From the NCBI GenBank assembly GCA_024704765.1, contig JAKMXF010000335.1, positions 208,141 to 272,140 on the forward strand: 64,000 nucleotides of DNA. Reading direction: 5' to 3'. The first letter of the stretch is position 1; the number at the start of each line of letters is the position of its first letter. Source of the DNA: Oopsacas minuta. Its lineage: Eukaryota; Porifera; Hexactinellida; Lyssacinosida; Leucopsacidae. Positions 54,013 through 64,000 of this stretch are shown here, in pieces. The notes beneath the pieces are model-generated. The model was not told the origin of the DNA. It saw only the letters and a list, made by a program, of their open reading frames with translations, and did no database searches. The position numbers were made by a program, and so were the translations under genes.

Positions 54013-54338
54013 TTTCGATAATTATTTTGGATTGAATTTTGTAAGAAATTTATTAGAATATTAATTTTATCCAACTATTTATAATCCAAATATAAATAAC
54101 TAAGTCCATGACTGGTTGCTATGATTAATTCCAGTAATTTTATCTTTGGTAATCCACGCATACTTCCATAATTAATTATGGATTAGGTAGTCACGGTGGT
54201 TGGGAAATACAATATTCAATTTTGTTATTACAGCAATATATTGTTCGTGTTGCCAAGGTTCACCCAAAGTTAACTAAATCGTTGTAGACTGCAGTTGCGT
54301 AGCGAAGACATTACAGTTTATTTAATTGAGCACAGTAA
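54013..54338. other. Spacer between the two NHL genes
   Basis: 326 bases of AT-rich sequence that must hold the promoter of copy 1 and the 3' end of copy 2. I see no repeat. Confidence 0.5.
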
Positions 54339-55733
54339 TTATGTAGAAAATATCTGTAAACCGAAATTCTTGTTAGACGAAACGCAAATTAGTTTTGTTT
54401 TGTTCATTACAACGCCGGTAGGATAGTGGAACATTCCAGCTTCATGTCCATACTGTCCAATTCTGTGTATGATCTTTCCCTTTTGAGAAAATACAATGAT
54501 TTGGTTAGCCCAGTAGTTGCTAACGACAATATTCTTGTGTTGGTCTAAACAGAAGGAATATGCACCTCTAACTTGCATGCCTTTTCCTCCCGTAATTATT
54601 GAGCGAAACATCTCACCTGTGAGAGAAAATACATGAATACAAGGATCGTCTGTGTAGCTTAGCACGTATAGTTCATTTTTTAAGAATTTCACGTCAACAG
54701 GACGGCTCATGATTTTGTGACTTAGTGATCCGCTGAATTTTAATTTGGCTGTCATGATTTGGAGTCTGTCATTCAATTCATCTGCTACATATATGTCATT
54801 ATTTGGAGAGATGGCGAGTTGTTTAGGCGAATTGAACGCTTGACTACCGGATCCTTTCTCTCCCACTCGCCTTTTCATTGTTAGGTCTTTAACCTTGTAT
54901 TGTACGATAGCGTGATGGCCTATGTCCGCTATATAAATGTCCTCATGATGTATTACGATTCCCCATGGCTTCTTTAGGTGTCTATATCCAAAATGTTTAA
55001 TATAGCATCCTATCTGAGAGAATATGTTGATACGACGGTTGCTCATATCTGTCACATAAATATGACCTGATTCAGGGTGGACTGTGACACCGCGTGGTTT
55101 GGCAAGTTCTCCAGGTCCTGATCCTTGCTTGATAACTACAGTTTCAACAATGGGTTGTTGGAATGCAGTGGTGTTTGGGACAGTTTGCATAGGATCGATT
55201 GGAGCTTTTGGAGGTTCAGAGTCTTTTGTAGGGATTAGAGGAGGGATATCATAAATTGGATGCGAAATAGGCATAGAAAGGCAGCTATTTTCTAGAGGAG
55301 TATCATTGTTTGCAGGTTTAGGAACCACAGAAGGGCTATCAGGACGGATTTCTGCGATTTCTCCCAGACAAGCAATACGTTCTTCAAGGTATTTTGTGCT
55401 ACATAAGAACCTCAGATTTTGATATGGTGGTGCACTACGTCGGAGCTTTTCTTGTTTATGTTTTGTTTCTGCTAGCATTGTCATTTGCAATGATTGGAAC
55501 ATATTATGCTTCAATTGATTTTCTATCATAATACGGGTTTCTACGAGGTCTTTGTCGATGTTCTTACGTGCTTCGAGATCCTCTCTCATTTCTTCGCACT
55601 TGTCCGCTAACGTGGCAAAGAGATGGTCTCGTCTCTCGTTCAGGAGTGATATCAATTTATTAATGCATTGGTTTATTTCGATGGCTAAGTTATCGAAAAA
55701 TGGCATAATTGATTCGGGGAAATGTGTCGCCAT
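54339..55733 (-). CDS. Coiled-coil/NHL-repeat protein, copy 2
   Basis: Intronless, 464 aa. Same order as copy 1: coiled coil (about 15-115), then an NHL propeller (about 195-460) with GPGELAKPRGVTVHPESGHI, YVTDMSNRRINIFSQ and NDIYVADELNDRLQI. It has a 35-residue Pro-rich linker, including PSVVPKPANNDTPLEN, that copy 1 lacks; it accounts for the length difference. No RING or B-box cysteines are present. An RNA-binding or scaffold role is possible by family analogy only. It is head-to-head with gamma-COP at 1 kb. Confidence 0.85.
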   Translation of the reverse strand: MATHFPESIMPFFDNLAIEINQCINKLISLLNERRDHLFATLADKCEEMREDLEARKNIDKDLVETRIMIENQLKHNMFQSLQMTMLAETKHKQEKLRRSAPPYQNLRFLCSTKYLEERIACLGEIAEIRPDSPSVVPKPANNDTPLENSCLSMPISHPIYDIPPLIPTKDSEPPKAPIDPMQTVPNTTAFQQPIVETVVIKQGSGPGELAKPRGVTVHPESGHIYVTDMSNRRINIFSQIGCYIKHFGYRHLKKPWGIVIHHEDIYIADIGHHAIVQYKVKDLTMKRRVGEKGSGSQAFNSPKQLAISPNNDIYVADELNDRLQIMTAKLKFSGSLSHKIMSRPVDVKFLKNELYVLSYTDDPCIHVFSLTGEMFRSIITGGKGMQVRGAYSFCLDQHKNIVVSNYWANQIIVFSQKGKIIHRIGQYGHEAGMFHYPTGVVMNKTKLICVSSNKNFGLQIFST

Positions 55734-56373
55734 TTTATTGAAACCGTTTATGATATTTTGAGTGAAACTTATTTGGTTTCTAAAATAATTTATAGATCTT
55801 TTCAGCGGTAAAAGTAATTTCTAGTTGTACACGTGCTTGCGTTTACAAATAATATTAATTACTGATACGCCAGGAGTAATGCAGAAATATAAATGTGGAT
55901 ATTAATCATAACATACTGACAGTAATGTAAAATTTTGACAAAATCACCTACAAATTCAATTAGATAATTTGCTATTAATAGAATTCACCAAAATATTTGA
56001 TATTTTTGCAAAAAAATGTAAGATTCATAATTTTGTTATCAGTCAATTGAAACTTAACAGATATCTCTTAATGAACCTCTCGCGTCTCTCCATTAGGGTC
56101 ATGTCGGGACCATTTTAACCTGATTAACCAAAGTAAGTAACACTAGTTGTATGTTTCTGTTTCTGGACAAGTGACCCAAATAACCGGTGGCTCTATTAAG
56201 GGAGTATACTGTAGATAATTTCGGATTCTCAATATAGCTTTCTAACGTTACGTAACGCTTCCATCAGTCCAATGGGAATGGCTAAATCTAAGATTAAACG
56301 GATATACATATTTACATAAGAGGGTATCAAATTTTCAGGAATTTACCTAATTGAACTGCCCCCTATGTAACCA

Positions 56374-56469
56374 TTGTCACAGCAAACTGTGCAACAAGAT
56401 ACTACTAGAATGATTCAAGATTGTTTTAATCATTCTAGTAGTATCTTGTTGCACAGTTTGCTGTGACAA
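56374..56469. repeat. Perfect 42-bp inverted repeat with 12-base loop
   Basis: The arms 56374-56415 and 56428-56469 are exact reverse complements, starting TTGTCACAGCAAACTGTGCA and ending ...CTGTGACAA. The loop is 56416-56427 (caagattgtttt). Outside the arms the pairing stops. It matches none of the other repeat families here. Confidence 0.95.
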
Positions 56470-56539
56470 GGGTCAATTTTGGGGACTTTTGCTTTACGTA
56501 ACGTTTGAACGACGACTATATGTCAGATAATGCTATACT

Positions 56540-56706
56540 ACAGTCAACTATTATATCCAAGCTCAAGGGACCACTATAATTACTTTAAAATATACGGAAT
56601 TCGAAAAAACTGATGAAGTTTAGGATATCTTAACGGTTTGGGACCATATTTGTACAATTTCTGACTTCTTTATCTGTCCGTATTTATTCTAACTAGAGTT
56701 GATTGT
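56540..56706 (+). repeat. MITE family A upstream of gamma-COP
   Basis: It starts ACAGTCAACTATTATATCCA, has 'agctcaagggaccactataa' and 'taacggtttgggaccatatt', and ends 'ctaactagagttgattgta'. It ends 35 bases before the start codon, so it probably lies in the promoter or 5' UTR. Confidence 0.8.
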
Positions 56707-56740
56707 ATTATTTTCAGCATAACTAGATATACGTAATATA

Positions 56741-59700
56741 ATGAATGTTAGTATAATCTCTAAATCAAAAGATGAAGACGCTATATTCCACCAATTCCAG
56801 TCTCTTGATAAAGCTGGAGTGCTCCAAGAAGTCCGAACATTCAATAAAAGTCCGATTTCTCCTAAAACCTGCTTAGTCATCCTCAGTAAGCTTATATACC
56901 TATTGAACCATGGATACGTCGTGAATACGTCTGAAGCAACCGACGCATTCTTCGCAGCAACTAAACTATTCCAATCGCAAGACATAGCCCTTAGACGTAT
57001 GATATATCTTGTTATACGGGAGTTAGCGACAATAGCAGATGACGTCATAATCGTGACGAGTAGCTTGACGAAGGATTTGACTGGAAAACAGGAGTTGTTA
57101 CGATCTGGTGCGTTACGTGCTCTCTGTACAGTTATAGACCCGTCTATGCTGCAGAGTATTGAGAGGTATATGAAACAGGCTATAGTGGACAAGTGAGTTT
57201 ATTGAGGTAATACAAATTTTACGAGTAGAAATCAGTTAGTATGTACTTTTCTCCAAAACGGATGATCAATTCTTTTACTAATAGTAGAGGAAAATATTCG
57301 GATAAGACATACTTGTACGTCTTATCCTAGTTCTACTGTGGGATTATATAGTTCTGATGTGATCTCATCGATTGTAATCGTATTCAACTCCAACACTATT
57401 CAAAGAAGGGTAGTGACGGTCTGAGAGTCTGGCAGACCCTGACCCGGGCCGGTGTTTACCCATAAAACTTATTTCTAGGAATCCCAGTGTATCATCAGCA
57501 GCTTTAGTATCATCCTACCGTCTACTAGCTACTAGTGCTGACTTCATAAAACGTTGGGGTGGTGAGATACAAGAAGCTAGTACTCATGAACAACAGATGA
57601 TTCAGTATCATGCTACAGGCTTATTGTATAAGATAAGGAAACATGATAGATTAGCTGTATCTAAGCTTGTCACTAAACTGTCGAAATCAACACGGTCTCC
57701 TCATGCTTGTTGTATGCTAATTAGGATAATTGCTAGGTAAGTTTGGATGCAGTAGAATACTTAACAAGTTGTCTATGGAGTCTCTATTGATAAGAATCTA
57801 TTGTATTTCTACATAGACATTCACCGTTAGAAGCTACTCATCAAGACTTCATAGAGAGCTGCTTACGTCACAAGAATGAGATGGTAGTTTATGAAGCAGC
57901 TTGCGCTATAATACGTCTTAAACAGAATCAAAGTAGCAGAGAGATACAATCTGCTATATCTGTGCTATCTGTGTTCCTGTCTAATCCTAAAGCTGTGCTT
58001 AAGTATGCAGCAGCTAAGACTCTATCTAGAGTGAGTTATTGCACAGTCAACTTCTGTTATATCGAACACGGATAAATCAAAATACCCGCTTATACCGAAG
58101 TCATAAATAGTACCAAAATGATCCTTAACCGTAAAAGGAACATATATATATATATATCATCGGTCATATCGAGTAATTATCACGGTCCCTTGAGCTTCTA
58201 TCTAACGAGAGTTGACTGGAAATTTATATATTCTGAGATACCAGATATAATTCCTTTACACACTATAGGTTGCTATGGAACAGCCTGGATCAGTAACAAT
58301 CTGTAATCTAGACTTAGAGAATTTGGTACAGGATCCTAACAGAAGTATAGCTACGCTAGCTATAACTACACTACTCAAGACTGGTACCGAAGCTAGTGTA
58401 GAGAGATTAATGAAACAGATAGCTAAGTTTATGGGAGATATTCCTGATGAGTTCAAAGTTATTGTTATGATGGTATGATCATTTATAGGAACCACATGTT
58501 TAGGTTTTAGCAATATTCTTAAGAAATATACGTGTGTATACCTATCGATATATTTACCAGCAATAGAAAACTCGTAATATATTTCTACAGTGTAACCTTC
58601 ACTAACGGAGCACCAGTGACGCCGAAAAAGCTACCCCGTTTGTAGATGTGATTTGTATGTGACTAGGAATTCGCTCTAACTCCGTTTCCACAGGCCCGTT
58701 TGTAGACGTTACGCTGTATATAGTTATTTGCCAATTAAATTCGCTTAATTAGCACTTAATGTATTTTGCCTATAGTCAATACAGTCTTTATGTCAGAAGT
58801 TTCCTAAGAAGCATCAGCTTGTAATGTCACATCTCTCCTCCTGGTTAAGAGAGGAAGGAGGTTATGAATATAAGAAAGCTATTGTTACTACTCTACTGTT
58901 GATTATTGATTCTAATCCAGAGATGAAGGAGATAGCTCTAGGACATTTATGTAAGTGGAATTATCTAGCTTTTTAATACAAATATGCAATGCCCCATGTC
59001 TAGCTAAATACAACATTCCTTCCAGGAATTATCATCACTATGGTTACCACGTATTATTACAGCCTTTATTCCTAGGTGAATTTATTGAGGATTGTGAACA
59101 TTCAGATTTAGCTTGTGAAGTGCTACGCATGATCGGTAAGGAAGGTCCCAAAGCGTCAAACCCTCGTACATATATACAGTATGTATACAATAGAGTATTG
59201 CTAGAAAGTCCACAGGTTAGAGCTGCAGCTATTAGCGTGTTAGGATCATTTGGCAGTGAATGTCCTGATCTGCTACCTAGTGTTGTCGTACTGCTTGAGA
59301 GATGTTTGTTGGATGATGATAATCTTGTTAGAGATAGAGCTAGTCTGTTGTTAGCTATGTTAAGTCAGGATACAGGCGCTAGTCTTATTACTGATGGATT
59401 ACAGGTTAGTTGTACTGGGAATTTGCTCTATATATTTCTACTCTGTTTCCACAGCGTAGCCTTTCTGGAGGCTACACTGTAGCTAGCTCTTGTATCCACT
59501 GTCCAGTTAATACACTAATTTGTTACTATTTATAGGTTTCCCTATTCGCACTTGAACGCTCACTTCTCTCTTACACAGCCAGACCACAGCAAACACCTTT
59601 CTCACTGAAATCAATACCCCTAGAGGCAGAGGCACTAGAAGAACATACTCTCCCTGATATCACAGGGGAGAAGGAACCGTCTAAAGACCCTGTACCTCAG

Positions 59701-61581
59701 AAAGAGACTACCCTCTCTAAACAGGATCAGCTTTTCGCACAGCTGGGTAGTGTACCTGAGCTATCAGAAATAGGTCTAGTGTTTAAGAGCAGTCATCTAC
59801 CCACGGAGCTAACTGAATCTGAGACTGAGTATGTAGTGCATTGCACTAAACATATGTTCTCACAGGTTTGTAGCTCTTTCTATATAGTCTGTTGTGATAG
59901 ATGGAAATTTGACATGGCCAACTCCTGTTATATCGAACACGTACGTATCAAAATACCCGCTTATATAGAAGTCTGAAATCGTACAAATATGGTCACGTAA
60001 TGGATATCTTATCGGTTATATCGAAGTAATTATTGTGGTCCCTTGAGCTTCATATAACGGCAGTTGGCTCTTACAATGAATCATATCATTCTATACATGA
60101 ATCTATTCACCAAAACCCCTAACGTGCTTCTGTGACTTTGAAAGATAAGTTATGTCCCAGTTTCCATAGTTACCTCGTTTGTATTTGGCCGTGTGGGACT
60201 ATCAATGAGAAATATACTATTTAGCATTTGATCTTTCACAAGAATATTTATTATTTATTACTTGCTGTTATAGCACATCGTATTTCAATTTGATTGTACA
60301 AACACACTCAATGATCAACACCTTGACAGCGTGTATGTTGAAATGGAATGTCAAGGAGATGGATTTGAGATGGATTGCTATATCCCTTGTCCAGCTCTTC
60401 CTTATAACAAGCCTGGTACTAGCTATTGCTGCTTCAAGCTCCCAGATGATAAGATGAATGTTACAGCTACATTCTCTAATACACTTAAATTTACTGTTAG
60501 AGATTGTGATCCTAATACTGGAGAGCCCAATGAAGCAGGTAATGAGAATTATGTATATATTTTGTATAGTGATTAATGGAATGAATTTTTGTATTCTGTT
60601 TTGACGAAATGTCCTCTTATATGCTTTTTAGTTATCTAACCATGGATGTTTGTTTAGTATTGTATGTAATATACAAAACTCAAAATGACCAACAACAACA
60701 ATATCCAAGCAGATAAACTATATCTACCATTCATGGATAATAACTAACAAGCATATGCTTTCCCTTTCCAATTAAGAATACCTCTTGAATAGTAGACGAG
60801 GTGATTATTTGTTTTAAAGTATATAATCACGTGCCACATGTCATAAATATATTCACAAATCGCCTCACATGCTTCAAGGTAGTTGTATGATCATTTATAC
60901 GACATATTTGGACTAATTTTAACCATTAGTGTGAGTATTATCGAGGTTCCCTTTTCCCATACCTTATAGGCTATGAAGAGGAATATGTGCTAAAAGACAT
61001 CAGTCTAGATTTATCAGATCACATACAGGGATTAATAAGACCTAATTTCTCCAGCAGCTGGGATCAAATTGGAGGGGAGAATCAAATAGAAGAGACTATG
61101 GCACTATCCACGTCTAATACTGTAGAAGAGGCTATTACACAGCTGATTACATTCCTTAATATGACACCTTGTGATAAGACAAATATGGTATGGAAGTTAT
61201 TAGAATTACCGATTCTTTGATATGTAGTAGTCATGCAGTATGTCGGATATAAGCACCATCCTCTGGAAAACGGTTCTCATATATTCCTGTATATGTATAC
61301 CGGTTATAAGGACATGTATTGCTATTCCCAAGGGTGTTTTAACCTGTACTTATTTGATAGTTGTCATAGCGAGACTATAAATCATTAACATATACTTTGT
61401 AATGTAGGTCGATTGCTCAAAGAAATCACACACACTCCTCTTATCCGGTGTATTCCGTGGAGGTCATGACGTATTAATCCGAGCTAAGCTAATACAATCA
61501 AATGCTGTTACAATGCAAATAACAGTACGGAGTCCTGATATAGCTACTTGTGACTTAGTAGCTCAATCACTAGTTAGTTGA
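56741..61581 (+). CDS. COPG: Coatomer subunit gamma (gamma-COP)
   Basis: Ten exons in phase: 56741-57192, 57479-57736, 57817-58030, 58269-58472, 58776-58950, 59076-59404, 59536-59865, 60274-60538, 60970-61187, 61408-61581; 872 aa (human COPG1 874). It is the trunk-and-ear subunit of the COPI coat, which drives Golgi-to-ER and intra-Golgi vesicle traffic. The HEAT-repeat trunk has [30 protein letters not shown] and [12 protein letters not shown]. Exon 4 has CNLDLENLV...[16 protein letters not shown]. Exon 6 has CEFIEDCE and [14 protein letters not shown]. After a hinge, the appendage starts [14 protein letters not shown] and includes [13 protein letters not shown], a conserved WD in SSSWDQIG, and [19 protein letters not shown] near the end. 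The first residues differ from human (no MLKKFDKK), so an additional short 5' exon cannot be excluded. Confidence 0.97.
58043..58218 (+). repeat. MITE family A filling gamma-COP intron 3
   Basis: The ends are ACAGTCAACTTCTGTTATAT and 'tctaacgagagttgactg'. It takes 176 of 238 intron bases and begins 12 bases after the donor. It also contains an (AT)n run at about 58142-58156. Confidence 0.85.
58586..58719 (+). repeat. MITE family B in gamma-COP intron 4
   Basis: It starts TACAGTGTAACCTTCACTAA and ends 'tttgtagacgttacgctgta' (inverted), with 'gacgccgaaaaagctacccc' and 'gtgactaggaattcgctct' inside. Confidence 0.85.
59915..60070 (-). repeat. MITE family A in gamma-COP intron 7
   Basis: It has 'ggccaactcctgttatatcg' at the left and 'cttcatataacggcagttgg' at the right, with 'tggtcccttgagcttc' showing reverse orientation. 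Confidence 0.8.
61233..61335 (+). repeat. MITE family H in gamma-COP intron 9
   Basis: 'gtatgtcggatataagcacc', 'atcctctggaaaacggttct' and 'gacatgtattgctattccca' match the RSK intron copy at 39334 almost base for base. The right end is missing. Confidence 0.8.
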
Positions 61582-62154
61582 TAGAGGCAGAGAATAGAGA
61601 GAATATTTGATGTAGTTTATTGTTTGTTATCAGCCAATTTGTTAATTAATATATGCTAGGTTTACATAGAAAGTTAATTACAGCTGTTATACTTTCTCTG
61701 TTAATATTGGGGGCTTTTAGCTATTATTTGCGTACATAATTCTATGTCATATATACAGCCTCGAGGAATTGCCCTGTCGAGATTTGATAATAAATGAGAT
61801 ATTCCGAAGTTCTAGGAAACACATGTTTTCTATGGATGTATGGCTCTGTTTTGTCTAAGTGTTTGGGAATAGTTGTCCTGAAAGCAAGTTAATGTGCTAT
61901 CAAGACAAACCCATATTACAAAATTATCAGAATTGGTAAATGCTATTATTGTCATAACCAGTATTATCATACATTTGTTTGATTGTATGTCTCTGAGAAT
62001 TCTTTTGCCCCAGAGTTGTATCTACGCACAAGTTTATGGCGATTTTACGATAACTTTGTAATATCACTTACATAATTATCTGTAGTGTAGTCAAGCATGC
62101 TGAATCCGATTTTACGGATACATCCCTTACGAAGTGACCTAGTCAAACACTCAC

Positions 62155-62279
62155 ATACAGTGATCGTCTATTAGCTTGTTTTTCAGGGACTTAGAGTCCA
62201 TTTTGTATTTGAAATAATCCTCTAATAGCAAGGGAGATTCGTGCGAATTACGACTTGCTAACAGGCGAGCTCCACTGTA
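62155..62279 (+). repeat. MITE family C copy
   Basis: The ends are TACAGTGATCGTCTATTAGC and 'ctaacaggcgagctccactg' plus TA. The inner 'cagggacttagagtcc' and 'cctctaatagcaagggagat' match the copy at 19293. Confidence 0.85.
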
Positions 62280-62486
62280 CATGAATGTTCACAAATTCAA
62301 TAAAGACATTAGCAGAAGGGACAATGTGCCCTCATTGATTATAACCACAAGTACAGAATGGTTTCTTTTTGTTAAACTAATTTCCTAATATCTAACCTTT
62401 CTTATCAGGCAAAGATTTGTACACATGGATTCATAAATTGGGTTAGACCACATAGTGAACCTATAATAATAATACGATCATTTCCC

Positions 62487-62584
62487 GCGTTAGTTCGAAG
62501 CTCGAAGGTGTTTGTTATTCGTTATTTGTACAATTTCAGATTATGATATAGCAGGTAATTCGATATACCGGGGGTTGGCTGTAT
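62487..62584 (+). repeat. MITE family A, short decayed copy
   Basis: It has 'gttagttcgaagctcgaagg', 'tatttgtacaatttcagatt' and ends 'cgatataccgggggttggct' plus GTA. Confidence 0.65.
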
Positions 62585-62884
62585 CGTGTGTCTAATAGTT
62601 TTCCTTTAATACATATCGTGAGCATGTTTACGCGTGCATTGTGTCTGTAATCCAATAAGATATCCAAATAATATATTTATGATACTAGAGACACTATGAG
62701 TATATACGTACGTATTTATGATTGTAATGATATCCTATACGTGTATACGTTTGTTGTACTGGCTTCTTCAAATGAAAAGCCATATCATCTCGTTATAGGC
62801 CTCCAGGTTCGTATATGAAGATTCTTTACATGAACAAAACCCGTTTTTGTAATTTATAATTAGCATTTTGATTTTTATTATAAT

Positions 62885-63670
62885 ATGTCTAAAGGAGTTG
62901 TAAGTGAAGAAGAGATTTCGAATGTGGAAACTGGTTCAACATTTCGTAAAGTTACAAGTGAAAATCATATCCCCGCACTTTCTAGCGCGGAAAATGGAAA
63001 AGCTAAATGGACCACACAGCGTTCGAACGTACCAAAAGCTTTTCGTATAATATTCGCCGTCACAGCACACGTTGTATTGCTAATCGGCGTTGGAGAACCA
63101 TTTTACCTCCTAAAACCACCTTTGAACGATCAAACAGAATACTCAGTAAATATTCTATTCAAATGGCACGTGTGTTGCTCTGTTATGTTAGTTGCAATTT
63201 TCACTGAATCTATTTGGGTGTTCAGTGGCTCAATTGGTCTCTTCCCATTTTGGGGTCCAACTGCCAAATTTAGAGCTCATGTATTCATCTACCTAATATC
63301 GTATGTGTGGTGCTTTGCTGGATGGTATGTCGCTTCTTTCAATCATTTCCTAGCAGGACGACCTTATTACGCGTCCTGGCATGGAATACTGGGTCTGATT
63401 TTGAATATTTACATGATTGTGAATTGGCTTGCTGGCTGCTCACTGTTATACGATAGGATACGGACAAACTTCGTGATGGAGATTTATATCTGGTCGCTTG
63501 TGCTGATACTCACAGCGATGGCCGTCGTAGTTTACACATCAATGTTCTCGTTTTGGTTCACACGGACATTTTACGGAGCGTCTTGGCATCTCCATTTCTT
63601 TGTACTTGTCGGATGGTATTTATACACATTAGTTACATTATTGACTATTAGAAACCAAGTATATGTTTAG
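62885..63670 (+). CDS. Cytochrome b561-like transmembrane protein (CYB561D type)
   Basis: Intronless, 261 aa, six hydrophobic segments after a ~50-residue soluble N-terminus. b561 proteins pass electrons across membranes through two hemes held by four histidines. The layout best fits CYB561D1/D2: FKWHVCCSVMLVAIFTESIWVFS (His95) resembles the SWHPVLM...F helix, RAHVFIYLISYVWCF (His132) the next, and YASWHGILGLILNI (His166) the third. The fourth ligand, expected at the start of the fifth helix, seems replaced by Tyr201 (MEIYIWSLVL) when I align backwards from the shared SFWFT. Two histidines occur instead near the last helix (SWHLH, 235 and 237). Family membership is likely but heme binding is uncertain. 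Confidence 0.78.
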   Translation: MSKGVVSEEEISNVETGSTFRKVTSENHIPALSSAENGKAKWTTQRSNVPKAFRIIFAVTAHVVLLIGVGEPFYLLKPPLNDQTEYSVNILFKWHVCCSVMLVAIFTESIWVFSGSIGLFPFWGPTAKFRAHVFIYLISYVWCFAGWYVASFNHFLAGRPYYASWHGILGLILNIYMIVNWLAGCSLLYDRIRTNFVMEIYIWSLVLILTAMAVVVYTSMFSFWFTRTFYGASWHLHFFVLVGWYLYTLVTLLTIRNQVYV

Positions 63671-64000
63671 TTTTTTATTCAGAATCTCGTTTATAAAGTT
63701 GTGATTATATTGATTGTTCCAAGCATACTATACATAAGCGTGTTTATTGGAGGCAAAATCGGGCTGAGTATATATAGCAATTAACCCAGACACCCTAAAG
63801 TTCTCGCGCTCACAACGCTCAGGCTTAGTCACCTCTTCTTTTGAACAATCCTGGCTAAGTGGGTAATAAATTTCACTTTTTACTACCGAGTATAAAGCGG
63901 TTATCCGCGCTCTATATTGTAGGTAAAACTTTAATATTAAAATATGTATAAGAATACATTTAATAGGCCAGCTCTTATGTTGCTAGGATGAGTCATTCAG
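63671..64000. other. Right edge after the b561-like gene
   Basis: 330 bases without a recognisable feature. Confidence 0.5.

Larger units (their letters stand above)
55734..56740. other. Divergent intergenic region between NHL copy 2 and gamma-COP
   Basis: It contains the perfect hairpin at 56374-56469 and a family A repeat at 56540-56706 that ends just before the gamma-COP start. Confidence 0.55.
61582..62884. other. Intergenic region between gamma-COP and the b561-like gene
   Basis: It contains repeats at 62155-62279 (family C) and about 62487-62584 (family A). Nothing else is recognised. Confidence 0.5.

Overview
This window is nuclear DNA from an animal. It is AT-rich, the genes are split by mostly short GT-AG introns, and the standard stop codons are used. 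Every confidently recognised gene belongs to a metazoan family: a DOK docking protein, cGMP-dependent protein kinase, ribosomal protein uL13 (RPL13A), the ciliary ruler protein CCDC39, NDUFS6, p90 ribosomal S6 kinase, a Headcase-type protein and gamma-COP. The small gene spacing (about one gene per 4-5 kb), two intronless coiled-coil/NHL paralogues in tandem and many tiny introns suggest a compact early-branching animal genome, such as a sponge and possibly a glass sponge. That taxonomic guess is inference, not something the sequence proves.

Layout from left to right. 1-3374: AT-rich, no gene seen. 3375-6959 (+): divergent homeobox gene, 5' end missing. 9250-14011 (+): DOK-like adaptor. 15342-19244 (-): PKG. 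20737-21964 (+): RPL13A. 22145-27005 (+): CCDC39. 27757-29061 (+): intronless sugar-porter-like MFS protein. 30027-30407 (+): NDUFS6. 31504-33939 (+): intronless protein with an RIIa-like docking/dimerisation domain and a long low-complexity tail. 37950-44628 (+): RSK, 20 exons. 47829-51641 (+): Headcase-domain protein. 52726-54012 and 54339-55733 (-): two coiled-coil/NHL proteins. 56741-61581 (+): gamma-COP. 62885-63670 (+): cytochrome b561-like membrane protein.

The genes do not form a functional cluster. They are mostly housekeeping and signalling genes: translation, complex I, COPI coat, motile cilia, cGMP/ERK/tyrosine-kinase signalling. Exon chains were rebuilt by hand from splice sites; for the main genes the reading phases agree at every junction and lengths match the families (RPL13A 202 aa, PKG 700, RSK 738, CCDC39 976, gamma-COP 872).

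The second layer of the window is a dense population of short non-autonomous DNA transposons. I can separate at least eight families by their terminal sequences. Several share an ACAGT...ACTGT terminus. One family and one singleton look hAT-like with 8-bp target duplications. Many sit inside introns. Introns without a repeat are about 55-80 bp, and most repeat-bearing introns fall back to roughly 50-115 bp when the repeat is subtracted. Other notable items are a perfect 42-bp hairpin at 56374-56469, a probable GC-AG intron filled with a 9/10-bp satellite in CCDC39, a Headcase protein lacking the N-terminal half, and a b561-like protein that appears to lack one heme-ligand histidine.
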